DNA from: Nemertoderma westbladi
Taxonomy: Eukaryota > Xenacoelomorpha > Nemertodermatida > Nemertodermatidae
Direction: 5' to 3'
Length of the DNA stretch: 64,000 nucleotides
Assembly (NCBI GenBank): GCA_032718475.1
Contig: JAUCBJ010001297.1
Location: 1-64,000 of the forward strand
The position numbers and the translations under genes are program-made. The notes under the pieces are model-generated. The model saw nothing but the letters and a program-made list of their open reading frames with translations. It had not been told where the DNA came from and ran no database searches. Of the stretch, positions 9,640 through 21,464 are shown piece after piece (the stretch's first letter is position 1; every line of letters begins with the position of its first letter).

Positions 9640-10501
9640 GGATAGTTCTGAAAGAGGACAAATACCGAGAGTTATCGAAAAGGTTTAAGTTGTGGTGATG
9701 ATATCCATTCACTGAGGGGGAACATTTTGCACATTCGATAGTTCGATAGCATTCATAAACAAAAAACATAGGGGTTATATACAATTCAAATAATTGCCGT
9801 TAATTTCAAATATTCCTATCGCGAAATATAAATTCACTGACACCGTAAGGGCTCTACTACTTACATTACTACTCATTTAGACCTAACCTGCAGTCCGTTC
9901 CTTGATTACCAGCAGTCAGTACAGTAGGCTACTGCGGTCCCTGCCGGTACCCTGCTACCATCAGACCTGCTACCATCTGACTGCGTGGTGGCGTATTACA
10001 GCGCATTGATAATATTTTTAATGCGATATTCGATTCCGGAGAATAACAGATGTTCATTTTACTGTAAACTGTGTTCCTAAATTTAGTCTATTGTTTTGGT
10101 TATAAAAGCCTGCCATTGTAACCTGCTACTTTGATTTAAAAGCCACCTTTAATGCTGAATATCGAAATTAAATATTGGCGAAATTAAGTTAATAATATGT
10201 TAAAATAGGCTGAAACAGTACAGCTACTGCAGTAGCTTAGCCTAGCGTTGTTAGTAAAACAACCCTTTCTACTGTACTGTATCAGTGAATGTATATTTCG
10301 CGAAATTTAATTTGAAACTTAACGGCAATTATTTGAATTTGAGCCCATATATATTTTTGTTTATGAATAATATCGGACGCTGAGAGTGCGACATGTACCC
10401 CCTATCAGTAAATGGATAGCTTTCGCCCCTGTTTTAACCTTTTCGATAACTTTCGGTAGCTTTGGTTGGCTTTGGGTTATTGTACTCTTTCGGAACTATC
10501 C
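9640..10501. mobile_element. foldback (long inverted-repeat) element, 862 bp
   Basis: The left arm (about 9640-9845) and right arm (about 10270-10501) are diverged inverted copies of about 200 bases. Left GGATAGTTCTGAAAGAG matches right CTCTTTCGGAACTATCC. Left AATTCAAATAATTGCCGTTA matches right TAACGGCAATTATTTGAATT. CATAAACAAAAA matches TTTTTGTTTATG. The 420-base centre is unrelated and noncoding. No clear target-site duplication was found. Confidence 0.75.
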
Positions 10502-10905
10502 ACTATATTATGTTTGGTTAATTGATGTGTTGAAGGTGTTGTAATATTTCTAATATCGCGTGACTTTGGTGGTTCTATTTTATGACAACATAATTCCTTA
10601 AAACTAACAGAGTAGAATAATGTTTCTAATTTTTAGTAAAACCATTATAAAATTCGTATTAGGCTCATTCCATGCAAATGTCAACCGCAGTGCCAATTAT
10701 GAAAAACTTGAATTATTGCTTCTCATATCAATTTTCAGAACCAATATATGATGCGGTTTACGAATTGAATGCAAAAAACCGCATCAAAATTCGTTAAATT
10801 TCTGAAATCTGGTGTTATTCGCCCATACCTCTCAAACTGCAAAAATACAGTTAACTGAGTGCATAATATGACACGAAGTGGGGCCTTCGCGCAGCACGTG
10901 ACTTA

Positions 10906-12965
10906 ATTATACTTAGTTATACATTTCGCCCTCTAGCGGCAGACTGGAGGACTCCAGACCGTTTACTGCCCACCAAAGACTCAGGCCGACTTCTACTACA
11001 TATCTGCTACGTTTCAGCTTGAACGGATCATAAATAACGAGATGGGAGAAAGATTTCACTTTCAAACATTTCGCACTCTAGCGCAGAATGAAGAACTGCA
11101 CACGGATTAGCCTTCAATTCAATTCAATTCAATTCCTTCTTTCAAAGTCACAGCTAATGGTCAAGTACATATCTGCCAAATTTCAGCATAAATGGATTAA
11201 AAGCAAAGAAATGGGAGGACATTTAACGTTTAGACATGTGGCCCTCTAGCAGGAGACGATTGCTCTGATGGTGTCTGAAAGTCTCTCAAACGTCTCAACT
11301 TTAGCTCATATTGATACCTACAAATTTTCAACTTGGCAGCTTTAAATCCGACAAAGTTATTAGCATGTCAAAATCGTAACGACGACAACGATTTCACTTT
11401 CAGACCTTTGGCCCTCTAGCGGCAGACTGGAGAACTGCAGATGGATTCGCCTCCTTTGAAAGTCACAGCTAATGGTCTAATACATATCTGCCAGGTTTCA
11501 GCTTAAACGGATTAAAAGCAAAGAAATGGGAGGGCATTTAATGTTTAGACATGTGGCCCTCTAGCGGGAGACCATTGCACTGATGGTGTCTGAAAGTCTC
11601 TCAAAAATCTCAACTTTTGCTCATATTGATACCTACAAATTTTCAACTTGGCAGCTTTAAATCCGACAAAGTTATTAGCATGTCAAAATCGTAACGACGA
11701 CAACGATTTCACTTTCAGACCTTTGGCCCTCTAGCGGCAGACTGGAGAACTGCAGATGGATTCGCCTCCTTTGAAAGTCACAGCTAATGGTCTAATACAT
11801 ATCTGCCAAGTTTCAGCTTAAACGGATTAAAAGCAAAGAAATGGGAGGGCATTTAATGTTTAGACATGTGGCCCTCTAGCGGGAGACCATTGCACTGATG
11901 GTGTCTGAAAGTCTCTCAAAAATCTCAACTTTTGCTCATATTGATACCTACAAATTTTCAACTTGGCAGCTTTAAATCCGACAAAGTTATTAGCATGTCA
12001 AAATCGTAACGACGACAGCGATTTCACTTTCAGACCTTTGGCCCTCTAGCGGCAGACTGGAGAACTGCAGATGGATTCGCCTCCTTTCAAAGTCACAGCT
12101 AATGGTCTAATACATATCTGCCAAGTTTCAGCTTAAACGGATTAAAAGCAAAGAAATGGGAGGGCATTTAATGTTTAGACATGTGGCCCTCTAGCGGGAG
12201 ACCATTGCACTGATGGTGTCTGAATGTCTCTCAAATATCTCAACTTTTGCTCATATTGATACCTACAAATTTTCAACTTGGCAGCTTTAAATCCGACAAA
12301 GTTATTAGCATGTCAAAATCGTAACGACGACAACGATTTCACTTTCAGACCTTTGGCCCTCTAGCGGCAGACTGGAGAACTGCAGATGGATTCGCCTCCT
12401 TTGAAAGTCACAGCTAATGGTCTAATACATATCTGCCAAGTTTCAGCTTAAACGGATTAAAAGCAAAGAAATGGGAGGGCATTTAATGTTTAGACATGTG
12501 GCCCTCTAGCGGGAGACCATTGCACTGATGGTGTCTGAAAGTCTCTCAAAAATCTCAACTTTTGCTCATATTGATACCTAGAAATTTTTAACTTGGCAGC
12601 TTTAAATCCGACAAAGTTATTAGCATGTCAAAATCGTAACGACGACAACGATTTCACTTTCAGACCTTTGGCCCTCTAGCGGCAGACTGGAGAACTGCAG
12701 ATGGATTCGCCTCCTTTGAAAGTCACAGCTAATGGTCTAATACATATCTGCCAAGTTTCAGCTTAAACGGATTAAAAGCAAAGAAATGGGAGGGCATTTA
12801 ATGTTTAGACATGTGGCCCTCTAGCGGGAGACCATTGCACTGATGGTGTCTGAAAGTCTCTCAAAAATCTCAACTTTTGCTCATATTGATACCTACAAAT
12901 TTTCAACTTGGCAGCTTTAAATCCGACAAAGTTATTAGCATGTCAAAATCGTAACGACGACGACG
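10906..12965. repeat. 315-bp tandem satellite, five regular units plus older degenerate ones
   Basis: The word AAATCGTAAC recurs at 11371, 11686, 12001, 12316, 12631 and 12946, exactly 315 bases apart. Units between 11371 and 12960 differ at only a few positions. A more diverged unit covers about 11057-11370, and an older partial one about 10906-11056. Each unit holds two related motifs, GGCCCTCTAGCGGCAGAC and GGCCCTCTAGCGGGAGAC, about 130 bases apart. An internal ancestral half-unit duplication is suggested by CTAATGG...ATATCTGCCAA and the repeated TTCACTTTCAGAC / TTTAATGTTTAGAC contexts. Confidence 0.95.
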
Positions 12966-13012
12966 ACGACGACGACAACGACGACGACGACGACAACGAC
13001 GACGACGACGAA
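12949..13012. repeat. GAC microsatellite at the end of the 315-bp array
   Basis: About 20 GAC/AAC triplets follow the last unit. In every complete unit the same position reads CGACGACAACG, so the microsatellite is an expansion of a short triplet run already present in the satellite. It ends at GAAGGACAACTATTTGC. Confidence 0.9.
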
Positions 13013-13041
13013 GGACAACTATTTGCATAAATTGACCCACC

Positions 13042-14878
13042 CCCTAACAGTGTCAATTCGCTAAGGCTCCGCCAACTTCGTGGCTCGCCCCACAACCGCG
13101 TTTTATGAATAGCTTTAGGCAGAAGCTAATAAACCAACAGGTTGATGCCATCAATGATGCCGACGACAGCAGGTAATCATCCCAGGCATGGAAATCGATC
13201 AACTTGCTTACTGGGCGGAAAAGCCAACCAACCACCAAGGTTAAGGCTGAATCACCAGCCGATCGCCTCAATGGTTGGAAGGCCCACTTTGAAAAGCTCC
13301 TCAATAATGACAGGGTATTGCCTGATAACTTTATAGAAGTAAAAGTGTCTGAGTCTGTACTCCCAGATATTCCCATTGGCGATATCTCCTTTGCAGAAGT
13401 CAAGGCTGCTGCAAAGAGCAATCGTGCCAGTGGAGTAGATGGTGTTCCCCCTGAGGTCTTTAAAATACCTGAGTGTTTAAAGCTCATCTATCCCATCATA
13501 GTAGACATGTACCGAACAACAAGAGTCCCACAAGAAATGAAAACAAATAAATTGGTGACAGTTCCCAAGAAGGGCAACCTAACACTCTATGGTTCTTTTC
13601 GGGGAATCTCCTCATTGATCTCGATTGCTGCAAAGCTATACAATAGAATTCTATTAAATCGCATCAGGGATCCCATTGAGAGACTGCTCCGTGGAAATCA
13701 GAATTAAAGGTCGTAAAGGTCGTGGGACCATGGAACCCATTTTGGCACTTAGAAGGATAATTGAAGAGTTATCAAAAAAGAAAGACAGGCATCTGGCTGT
13801 TATCTTTGTTGACGTCTTCAAGGCCTTTGATTCAGTCTCCCGCTCACGTATGTTCAGTATACTTTCATTATATGGGATTCCTGATGAAATAATTGCAGCA
13901 ATCAGATCAGTATACGATGGTTCGACAATATTTGTGTCTACTGTTGATGGTGACACATAACCATTTGAAGTGTTATGGGGCGTCCTCCAGGGAGACACAC
14001 TTGCACCATTGCATTCCTGTTCATAATTGTGGTTGACTATGTTCTACGCATGTCCTTAGATCAACATAATGATGATGGCTCCAGAAGTCGAGGAAATTCT
14101 GCCAAGTACCTAACTGATCTAGACTTTGCTGATGACTTAGCCAGAAAGACCAACATTTTGACAGTTAACTTTGAAAGTTCTCAGCAAGTCTCTGATCGGA
14201 TGAGCATAAGCTCAAAGGATGGTATGCTTGAGCATGTGGACGACTTCTGTTACCTGAGATCATGGATCCGGAAGTCAGGTGAGGACCTTCAAATACGTAA
14301 GGTAAAGGCATGGGCAGCCTTGAATAGGCTTTCCAGGATTTGGAAGTCACCGAGAATTAATCGGAAACTTAAGGTCCGATTATTTAGAGCAGCAGTAGTT
14401 CCAGTACTCCTCTATGGGAGTCCATGCTGGGCTCTAACTGCTGAGGACACCAAATCTCTGGATCCCACATTCACAAGAATGCTATGCCGGGTTCATTGTG
14501 TCAAGTACAATGCACACATCTCCAACCAGACACTATATAACATTGGAGGTGTCTCATTGGTTCCCCCAAGCTTGACACTAGAACAAAATCGCCTCCGCTT
14601 TGCAGGACATTGCTTTCGCCGTGAGGACCAGCCAGTGCATAATCTTGTACTTTGGCAGCCTCATGGAGTGAATAAGCATGGTGGACAGCCCATGACTTTC
14701 TTGAGACGCATCTTAAAGGACACTGGTCTTGAAGATGCGGATGATCTAGCAAATGTCATGGGTGATAGGGAGTTGTGGCGGCGCAATTTTGTCGACAAGC
14801 CGGCACAGCATTCTTAAAAATGCAACTGCAATGCAGCATGCCGATACTAGTAGTTAGGCAGTTAGGCAGTTAGGCAGC
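13042..14878 (+). pseudogene. RTE-like non-LTR retrotransposon, copy B
   Basis: This LINE ORF2 remnant reads APQPRFMNSFRQKL (13095) through AWKSINLLTGRK, then RASGVDGVPPEVF, a divergent FRGISSLISIAAKLYN, DVFKAFDSVS (motif A, about 13810), VLQGDTLAP and DLDFADDLA (motif C, about 14125). It continues with CYLRSWI, LYGSPCWAL, RLRFAGHCFRR and a stop at 14815-14817. Damage includes a TAA near 13171, a frameshift near 13700, a TAA near 13960, a frameshift near 14005, and a deletion of roughly 35 codons directly after FADDLA. The 3' end carries GCATGCCGATACTAGTAG, then three GTTAGGCA repeats. Its last 540 bases match copy C (21502-22091) with only about a dozen differences, so the family was active recently although this copy is dead. 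Confidence 0.9.
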
Positions 14879-16205
14879 AAAACAATCATATTTTCCAATG
14901 AAATTATTTGCCTTCAATTAAAACAACGTTGTATCTAAAAATTAATTGCTCATAATCTGCTTACATTGTTATGTCACGCACTTTTCGCTGAACACCATAT
15001 TTTGTTTGTACAGGATAGACATAAATAAGACGTAAATATCCTCAAAATTTTAATTCCTATTTTTATTAGTTTTTATACTCTGAATACTATTTCTAGGCCT
15101 GCCATTAACCCCTTCCTGGCTCTGGCTGGTGCGTAGGCGTACTGCAAAGCTCCCATTCAGTCCCTTACATGGTACGCTACTATAACGGTTTTATGGGTGC
15201 AGTACAGTTCCAGGTCTAATCTGGCTATCGAATCTGTATTACATTAGGCCTACAGTGCACTTAAATGGTAATTTTACATAAGAAATCCAACCAGAATTTA
15301 ATGGGCTTTCTGGTGAACCAATTTTATTTTTAATTTCAATTTTTTTTTCATATATTTAGCTTATTTTTTGAAAAATGGACCTCATTTAAAAAAAAAAAAT
15401 TGCCCAGTAATTGTGACACAAACTTTAAAATCACAATTCGGTGGTTATGCGAACATGATATAAAAAAATAATTGGTTCACGTTATTCTACGGTAAAAAAC
15501 GATCCTAGTGAGAAATTTTCAAGCCTATAACTCAAATAGCAGATGAGTAAATTATACCGAAAAAATGTGAAAAACACATTTTGAGAAAAATCCGGTTTAA
15601 ATTTAAACCTTTCCGCGCAAAAACTGTCTGTTATTATGAAATAATGTCTGTCAATATATGCCTAGCAAAAAGAAAGTACAAAACCATGCAAAGATTTTTG
15701 CTATGGGGATTTCCTGGTGGCTGATTTCATTTCTGAGGTCAGTTTTCACTTTTAATGAAATCTTGTTTGTTTGTATGTCTGTCTGTCGGTCTTTCTGACT
15801 ATTCGACAATCTGTCCGTCAAACATAAGAAAAGGGCATACAATCTAGTTAAACGTTTAGCTAGAGGGGTTTTCCTGGTCTCAGAATTCATTTCGAGTGTC
15901 AGATTTAACATTTGAAGACATCTAAATTTTATGTTTGGCAGTCGGTCTGTCGGTTATATTTTGACGGACATACTGACAGACAAACAGACAGAAACGACGA
16001 GGCCAAATTTGAATATTGACATCAGAAATTAAGTCACCGACCACGAAAACTCATACAGGGAATTTTTTTAGACAGATAGTTTGCTTTTTTATTGACGGAT
16101 AAACATATTGACGGACAAACCGACAGTCAATCGGACAGACAGCCATATCTCGAGAAGTAAGACATATCTTGCTAAAGGGGGGCAATTACAATTTTCTTTT
16201 TTAAT
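14879..16205. other. noncoding stretch with GACA-rich tracts
   Basis: No gene was recognised. Between about 15765 and 16145 short GACAGACA/TGTCTGTC tracts recur in both orientations (for example GTCTGTCTGTCGGTC and CTGACAGACAAACAGACAG), interspersed with AT-rich sequence. This looks like degraded tetranucleotide repeat. Confidence 0.5.
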
Positions 16206-16265
16206 GTTAAATGATCAATTAAGGGAAAGGAGCAGGTTAGAGTAGCACGTTATTCTAATCAAAAC
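16206..16265. repeat. isolated copy of the 68-bp repeat
   Basis: AAGGGAAAGGAGCAGGTTAG followed by a TTCTAATCAAAACAATA-like end is a diverged single unit of the array at 18010-18500. It stands alone 1.7 kb upstream in the same orientation. Confidence 0.75.
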
Positions 16266-16599
16266 AATAGGCGAAAGTCATATAAACGGTTACAGTTATA
16301 TTTTTGAGAATAATCAGTTATTTGAGTCGATTTACCTGCACAGAGAAATGGGTTTTGACAATGACCAATAATGAGAAAGTAATAATTTTCATTATGAACT
16401 GAATGCCCAGCTGTGTCACATAGAATTGACCATTTAAACAACAACACGGTGAAATACAAGTCTATCTAAAATCAAGTTTTCGCTTATAATTTTATTTTGT
16501 TCTTGTTGGCCGGGTTAAAGTGATTAAAAACAAGCGCGAAATCTCGCAAAGATCCATGTCCAGTGGCTTAATACCAATCTTACAACAAAAAAATTAACC

Positions 16600-16690
16600 G
16601 GAATGGGGGATTAAACATCGGTACCTAGAGATTCAAAGTCCTACGCTCTGCCAACTGAGTCACTAACAGGGCCGTATCACGCACAATACC
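16600..16690 (-). mobile_element. degenerate tRNA-like SINE remnant
   Basis: On the minus strand GACTCAGTTGGCAGAGCG is a good tRNA D-arm/A-box match, followed by an anticodon-arm-like GGACTTTGAATC (TTG in the loop). The B-box region (GTTTAATCC) is degenerate and there is no paired acceptor stem, so this is not a functional tRNA gene. The adjoining CAA-repeat (16708-16733) may be part of the SINE body. Confidence 0.45.
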
Positions 16691-16859
16691 AAAACAAAAT
16701 TGGAAATTAACAACAACAACAACAACAACAACGGATAGAATAGTAGAGGTCTCGCTACGTGGACCTAAAAAATCCTCTAGGCGAAGCAATGGAGGCATCT
16801 GAAAACATCCACTACTCCAATGATAGAGAATCAGGTGCGACAACCAAAAATAAATATAT

Positions 16860-18009
16860 GCAAACGTAAAAAATCAAAGCAAAAGCACACAAACCCTGTA
16901 CATATAAAGCTAAATCATTGTAAATAATTGATTATTTTTATAATTCGATGCAGCAACGTCGTGAAGAAAATAAAAGTTTCAAAACATTTACATTATCTTT
17001 GATTTAATCATTATCAGATTTGTTTAATCAATATGAAGGTTGCATCTTGTGTTACTTAAAATTAATACAAACAAATTAATATAACTGGTACTTATTGTGT
17101 TACTTTACTGCAGTGAATTAACTGAAATCGGAGGTACTGAAGGAGTCTTAGTTAATTAGTTAATCATTGTGATAGTCACAATTCCCACGAGAGTGATCAC
17201 GGGATATCCGGTTGGTTTCGATGCGTTGTTGCCTGTTGGATCCGTTGCGGAGTCGGATTTGCCTAGTTAAATAAATGGAAGTTATTTAGATTTTAAGATC
17301 CACACGTTTTGATGTTTTATTATTTCTTTCTTATTTAACATTTTTTTGATTTTAGTTATATATTTTTGTTAATTTTAATCATTGGTCGGTTGGTTTGGAG
17401 TATATTAATGTTACAACAATAGAGTCTGTATCTATATTGTTAGAATTATTATCGGTTATATTACACAAATTAATTCTGTAATAAAAGTAAAGGTTTTTTA
17501 TCCTCTATTTCTTTTACCTCTATAAATGGCATCGGCCAATTACAAGAACCTCAATATATTTAGATTGCTGACATAAACTATGTACATGCTGTATTATATA
17601 CATTTTGTATATATTATGCTATTATCACTCAGTCAATGAAAATCAATGATAACAGTCATTTATTCAAATATTTTTTTTATGAAATTGTCCACTTAAAACC
17701 CTACTACTTCTAGAATTTTTGAGTGATTAGTATGAAACTTTCTGTGGGTGTCTAGATAGCCACCCTGCACAACTTTTCGAAATTTTTTGATAATCGAAAT
17801 TTAATACTACTTATAACAAACTTAAATAAATTAGCATAAATTTTCAGCGCCACCTAGAGGTGCAGAATTAATTTCACCAAATTTCGCCTGATAGTTATGT
17901 TGCCCCATCTTTGATCTATCATATAAAAAACTTTCATGTGATTATATTCAAAACTGTAAAAGCCTTAGGGTTTTAAATTTTTTTATTGTTAACTAGTATT
18001 AACTAGTGC
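16860..18009. other. noncoding AT-rich stretch
   Basis: Strongly AT-rich sequence with no sustained open frame. The segment 17700-17990 (GTATGAAACTTTCTGTGGGT and GCGCCACCTAGAGGTGC) has a more complex composition and may be an old dispersed repeat, but no second copy was found in the window. Confidence 0.4.
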
Positions 18010-18500
18010 CTAATAAATTGAGGGAAAGGAGCAGATTACAGAGGCGGGATTTTCTAACCAAAACAATAAATGATCACTTAACTAATTCAGGGAAAGGAGA
18101 AGGTTACAGAGGCGGGATTTTCTAACCAAAACAATAAACGATCACTTAACTAATTGAGGGAAAGGAGCAGGTTACAGAGGCGGGATTTTCTAACCAAAAC
18201 AATAAACAGTCACTTTACTAAATGAAGGAAAGGAGTAGGTTACAGAGGCGGGCCTTTCTAACCAAAACAATAAACGATCACTTAACTAATTGAGGGAAAG
18301 GAGCAGATTACAGAGGCGGGATTTTCTAACCAAAACAATAAACGATCACTTAACTAATTGAGGGAAGGGAGCAGGTTACAGAGCCGGGATTTTCTAACCG
18401 AAACAATAAACGATCATTTAACTAATTGAGGAAAAGGAGCAGGTTACAGAGGCGGGATTTCCTAACCAAAACAATAAACGATCACTTAACTAATACTAGC
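18010..18500. repeat. 68-bp tandem repeat, about seven units
   Basis: AGGGAAAGGA or its variants recur every 68 bases (18021, 18089, 18157, 18225 and onward). The unit contains GGTTACAGAGGCGGGATTTT and CTAACCAAAACAATAAACG and ends in ATCACTTAACTAATT. An isolated copy lies at 16206. The core GGTTACAGA.GGCGGGA also appears at about 28945 (GGTTACAGATGGCGGGAC). Confidence 0.93.
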
Positions 18501-18748
18501 AGGATACAGAGAAGGGATTTTCTATTTATTAGCACAACCGTTCAGCCGGTAGGCCTACCATTACCGTATTTAAATGGTAGGCTACACAGTAGGCCTACAG
18601 CAGTACCGGTACCGGTACTAAAATACCTAAAATACCTGCTTTAAACCTACATCTGTACATACAATACAGCAATACTGCAAAATAGTGCTCTATATACTAA
18701 TACCGGTACTGATAGTCTGAGAGAACAGCAGTAGAGAAACCGGTTGCA

Positions 18749-19481
18749 TTGAACCTAACGGTAAATTTCTGGAGGAGTTCGCGTAAGCTACTGTATATCA
18801 GGCATTCTAGAAGGAAGTGGTATTCTGATTCAATACACCCCAAGTTGCATACTGGACATAGCCTGTTCAACCGTGGGATATTGTACCAACGTCCTTCTTC
18901 GATTTTTAATCTATGTGAAGTGCATATCCAACTAGCTACAGTATTGTACGTTAAAGAGCGGGGTAATTTTTAAGAACTATAAGGTACGGTTCGGTTCGAA
19001 ATGTATCTTTGACATAAAAGTCGCCTTTTGGGGAATTATCCAGGGTTGAAAACCAATTTTGGATAAACTGTCTCTGTAGCGTTTCCCTCACCTTTGCTAG
19101 GAACTCCCTCCCGTTTGGTACTGATTGCGCTTCCCAAGCCCAAGAAAATCCCAAATTATTTAGTGTATCCCGAACCCCTGACGTCCAATTTGTAATCCTT
19201 TGAGAATTAAGCCCTTCCACTGATATGAGATATACCCGTTTTACTAAACTATATGATGGCAATGACAATAATCGTAATCAGAATTTTATAATCCCAATGG
19301 TTCGGTCAATTGTCAACGGGAAGACACCGGTTTCTCCATAGATGATAAAATCTGGCGTTGAAGTTTTCACACCCAAATCATTTTTTAGAAATTTCAGCTG
19401 TAGTTTTTCTGTGTCCCTCCCATTTGTGAATCCCCAAACCTCAGATCCATACAGCAAATTAGGCTTAACCTTATTACCACT
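18749..19481 (-). pseudogene. LINE ORF2 C-terminal fragment with zinc knuckle
   Basis: On the minus strand the translation runs KPNLLYGSEVWGFTNGRD, KLQLKFLKNDLGVKTSTPD and YGETGVFPLTIDR, then (after a stop near 19270) KRVYLISVEGLN, SWAWEAQSVPNGREFL, RQFIQNWFSTLDN and FRTEPYLIVLKNYPAL. A frameshift near 18950 leads to RWYNIPRLNRLCPVCNLGC and ESEYHFLLEC. This is the post-catalytic part of a CR1/L2-type reverse transcriptase with its C-terminal CCHC knuckle (CPVC...H...C). The 5' side is truncated exactly at the G27 tract (19482-19508). Confidence 0.82.
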
Positions 19482-19508
19482 GGGGGGGGGGGGGGGGGGG
19501 GGGGGGGG
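19482..19508. repeat. G27 tract
   Basis: The longest homopolymer in the window, 27 G. It abuts the truncated 5' end of the minus-strand LINE fragment, followed by AATCGGCCCCTTCC. Confidence 0.95.
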
Positions 19509-19543
19509 AATCGGCCCCTTCCTAGTTTTTAGTTGCTGTACTC

Positions 19544-19990
19544 TGCAAACAATTTAACGTTAATAATGCATTAACAGAAACTCTGCTACGTATCTGTTGA
19601 TTTACAGAGTTAGTGAACGTTTCTGTTGATTTACAGAGTTAGTGAACGTTTCTGTGAACGTTATTTTCTCCCTGCAAACCACCAACGTTAATCTAACGTT
19701 GGGTTTATGTTAGACATTCGTTAAAAAATGACAGTTAGAATTTAACCATAAACCTACGTTAAAATACGTTAGATTTCTGTCAATTTTTAACGTTAATTTT
19801 TTACAGTAATTATACGTCAAAAATTTACAAATATCGGACAATACCATATTTTTTAACGTTACTTTAACGTTAATTTTTAACGTTAATTTTTTACAGTAAT
19901 TATACGTTAAAAATCAACAGAGATCTGACATTTCCAAATTTTTTAACGTTGATTTAACGTTAATTTTTAACGTTTATTATTCATCAATGG
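19544..19990. mobile_element. half-copy of the AACGTTAA foldback family
   Basis: It begins CTGCAAACAATTTAACGTTA plus ATAATGCATTA, an exact inverted match (31 bases) to 23448-23478 in the large foldback. It continues as AACGTTAATTTTTAACGTTA-type sequence with ACAGTAATTATACG repeated twice. Only one arm is present. Confidence 0.7.
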
Positions 19991-20270
19991 ATAACATATC
20001 TATGTCTAGCTGACCATCCGCTGACTTTGTTCATTTCTTATTTTGTTAAATTTTTATGATACTTGTGTAATTTTTTAAATATTATTTTTAAATATTTGCC
20101 TTACTAGTCAGCATCTGTGTACCAGTACCAAGCGTACAGTATAAAAGTACAGTAAGTAAGCGTACAGTAGAAAAAGGGTGGAAAGAAGGATCTAGAAGAT
20201 GCTAGTGGGGCTGAAGCCGATAGCGAAGATGAATGAATATTATATATCGATAAAAACTTGGCCCTAATTA

Positions 20271-20946
20271 CGTTACGGATAACTTTATGAAACTGGATGT
20301 ACGTTTCGGTTAACTTTATGAAAGTGGATGTACGTTTCGGTTAACTTTATGAAACTGGATGTACGTTTCGGTTAACTTTATGAAAGTGGATGTACGTTTC
20401 GGTTAACTTTATGAAACTGGATGTACGTTTCGGTTAACTTTATGAAACTGGATGTACGTTTCGGTTAACTTTATGAAACTGGATGTACGTTTCGGTTAAC
20501 TTTATGAAAGTGGATGTACGTTTCGGTTAACTTTATGAAACTGGATGTACGTTTCGGTTAACTTTATGAAACTGGATGTACGTTTCGGTTAACTTTATGA
20601 AAGTGGATGTACGTTTCGGTTAACTTTATGAAACTGGATGTACGTTTCGGTTAACTTTATGAAACTGGATGTACGTTTCGGTTAACTTTATGAAACTGGA
20701 TGTACGTTTCGGTTAACTTTATGAAAGTGGATGTACGTTTCGGTTAACTTTATGAAAGTGGATGTACGTTTCGGTTAACTTTATGAAAGTGGATGTACGT
20801 TTCGGTTAACTTTATGAAACTGGATGTACGTTTCGGTTAACTTTATGAAACTGGATGTACGTTTCGGTTAACTTTATGAAACTGGATGTACGTTTCGGTT
20901 AACTTTATGAAACTGGATGTACGTTTCGGTTAACTTTATGAAACGG
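20271..20946. repeat. 31-bp satellite, 21 full units
   Basis: The unit GTTAACTTTATGAAAC plus TGGATGTACGTTTCG has period 31 throughout with almost no indels. Each unit carries either GAAACTGG or GAAAGTGG at a single site. In order from 20281 the variants read c g c g c c c g c c g c c c g g g c c c c. The array ends in a truncated unit, GAAACGGATGAG. Confidence 0.97.
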
Positions 20947-21464
20947 ATGAGTCCGGTAGCAACCTACGGGTCTCTGAACTATAGATCTAAGCCTCCCATT
21001 GATAAATAAAAATTCCACAAATTTCTAATTCCGAATTCCAAAAATTCCACATTTCTAAAGCCTACTTTATAGTGTTATAGAAATTAAATTCAGAATTTCA
21101 TACAAGAAAAAATCATACATAATTATTGATTTTTTCATTGATCAATTACACGAGATTATGAATTTAAGCTTATGGTTTTAACACTTGAATTTGTTCAAAA
21201 TTACATTTCACTGTATGTAACTGGCAATTTGAAAATCTATCGTAATGTGATAATAACGTGTATTATATTAATATTATATCTAATACATAATTAAAATATA
21301 TACATAATTATTATATGTAATATTGATTAATCATAAGTAATGTGTTAATTGTGAGTTAATACAATATAATTTTGTCAATATTAAATGGCAAAGTTGTCTT
21401 CGGCCGTTAGGCCAGGGAAAACATTACGCACAAAGTCTGACGACTTGTTTCCAGATAAGGGGGC

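Noticed and set aside
10906-12965. Tandem gene array
   Set aside because: The 315-base unit has no open frame shared by all units and carries no splice-bounded exon.
16600-16690. Functional tRNA-Gln gene
   Set aside because: The D-arm and anticodon arm look right, but the T-arm is degenerate and the acceptor stem does not pair.
17840-17870. CTCF-like site in GCGCCACCTAGAGGTGC
   Set aside because: It matches the core poorly once aligned position by position and is a short palindrome on its own.
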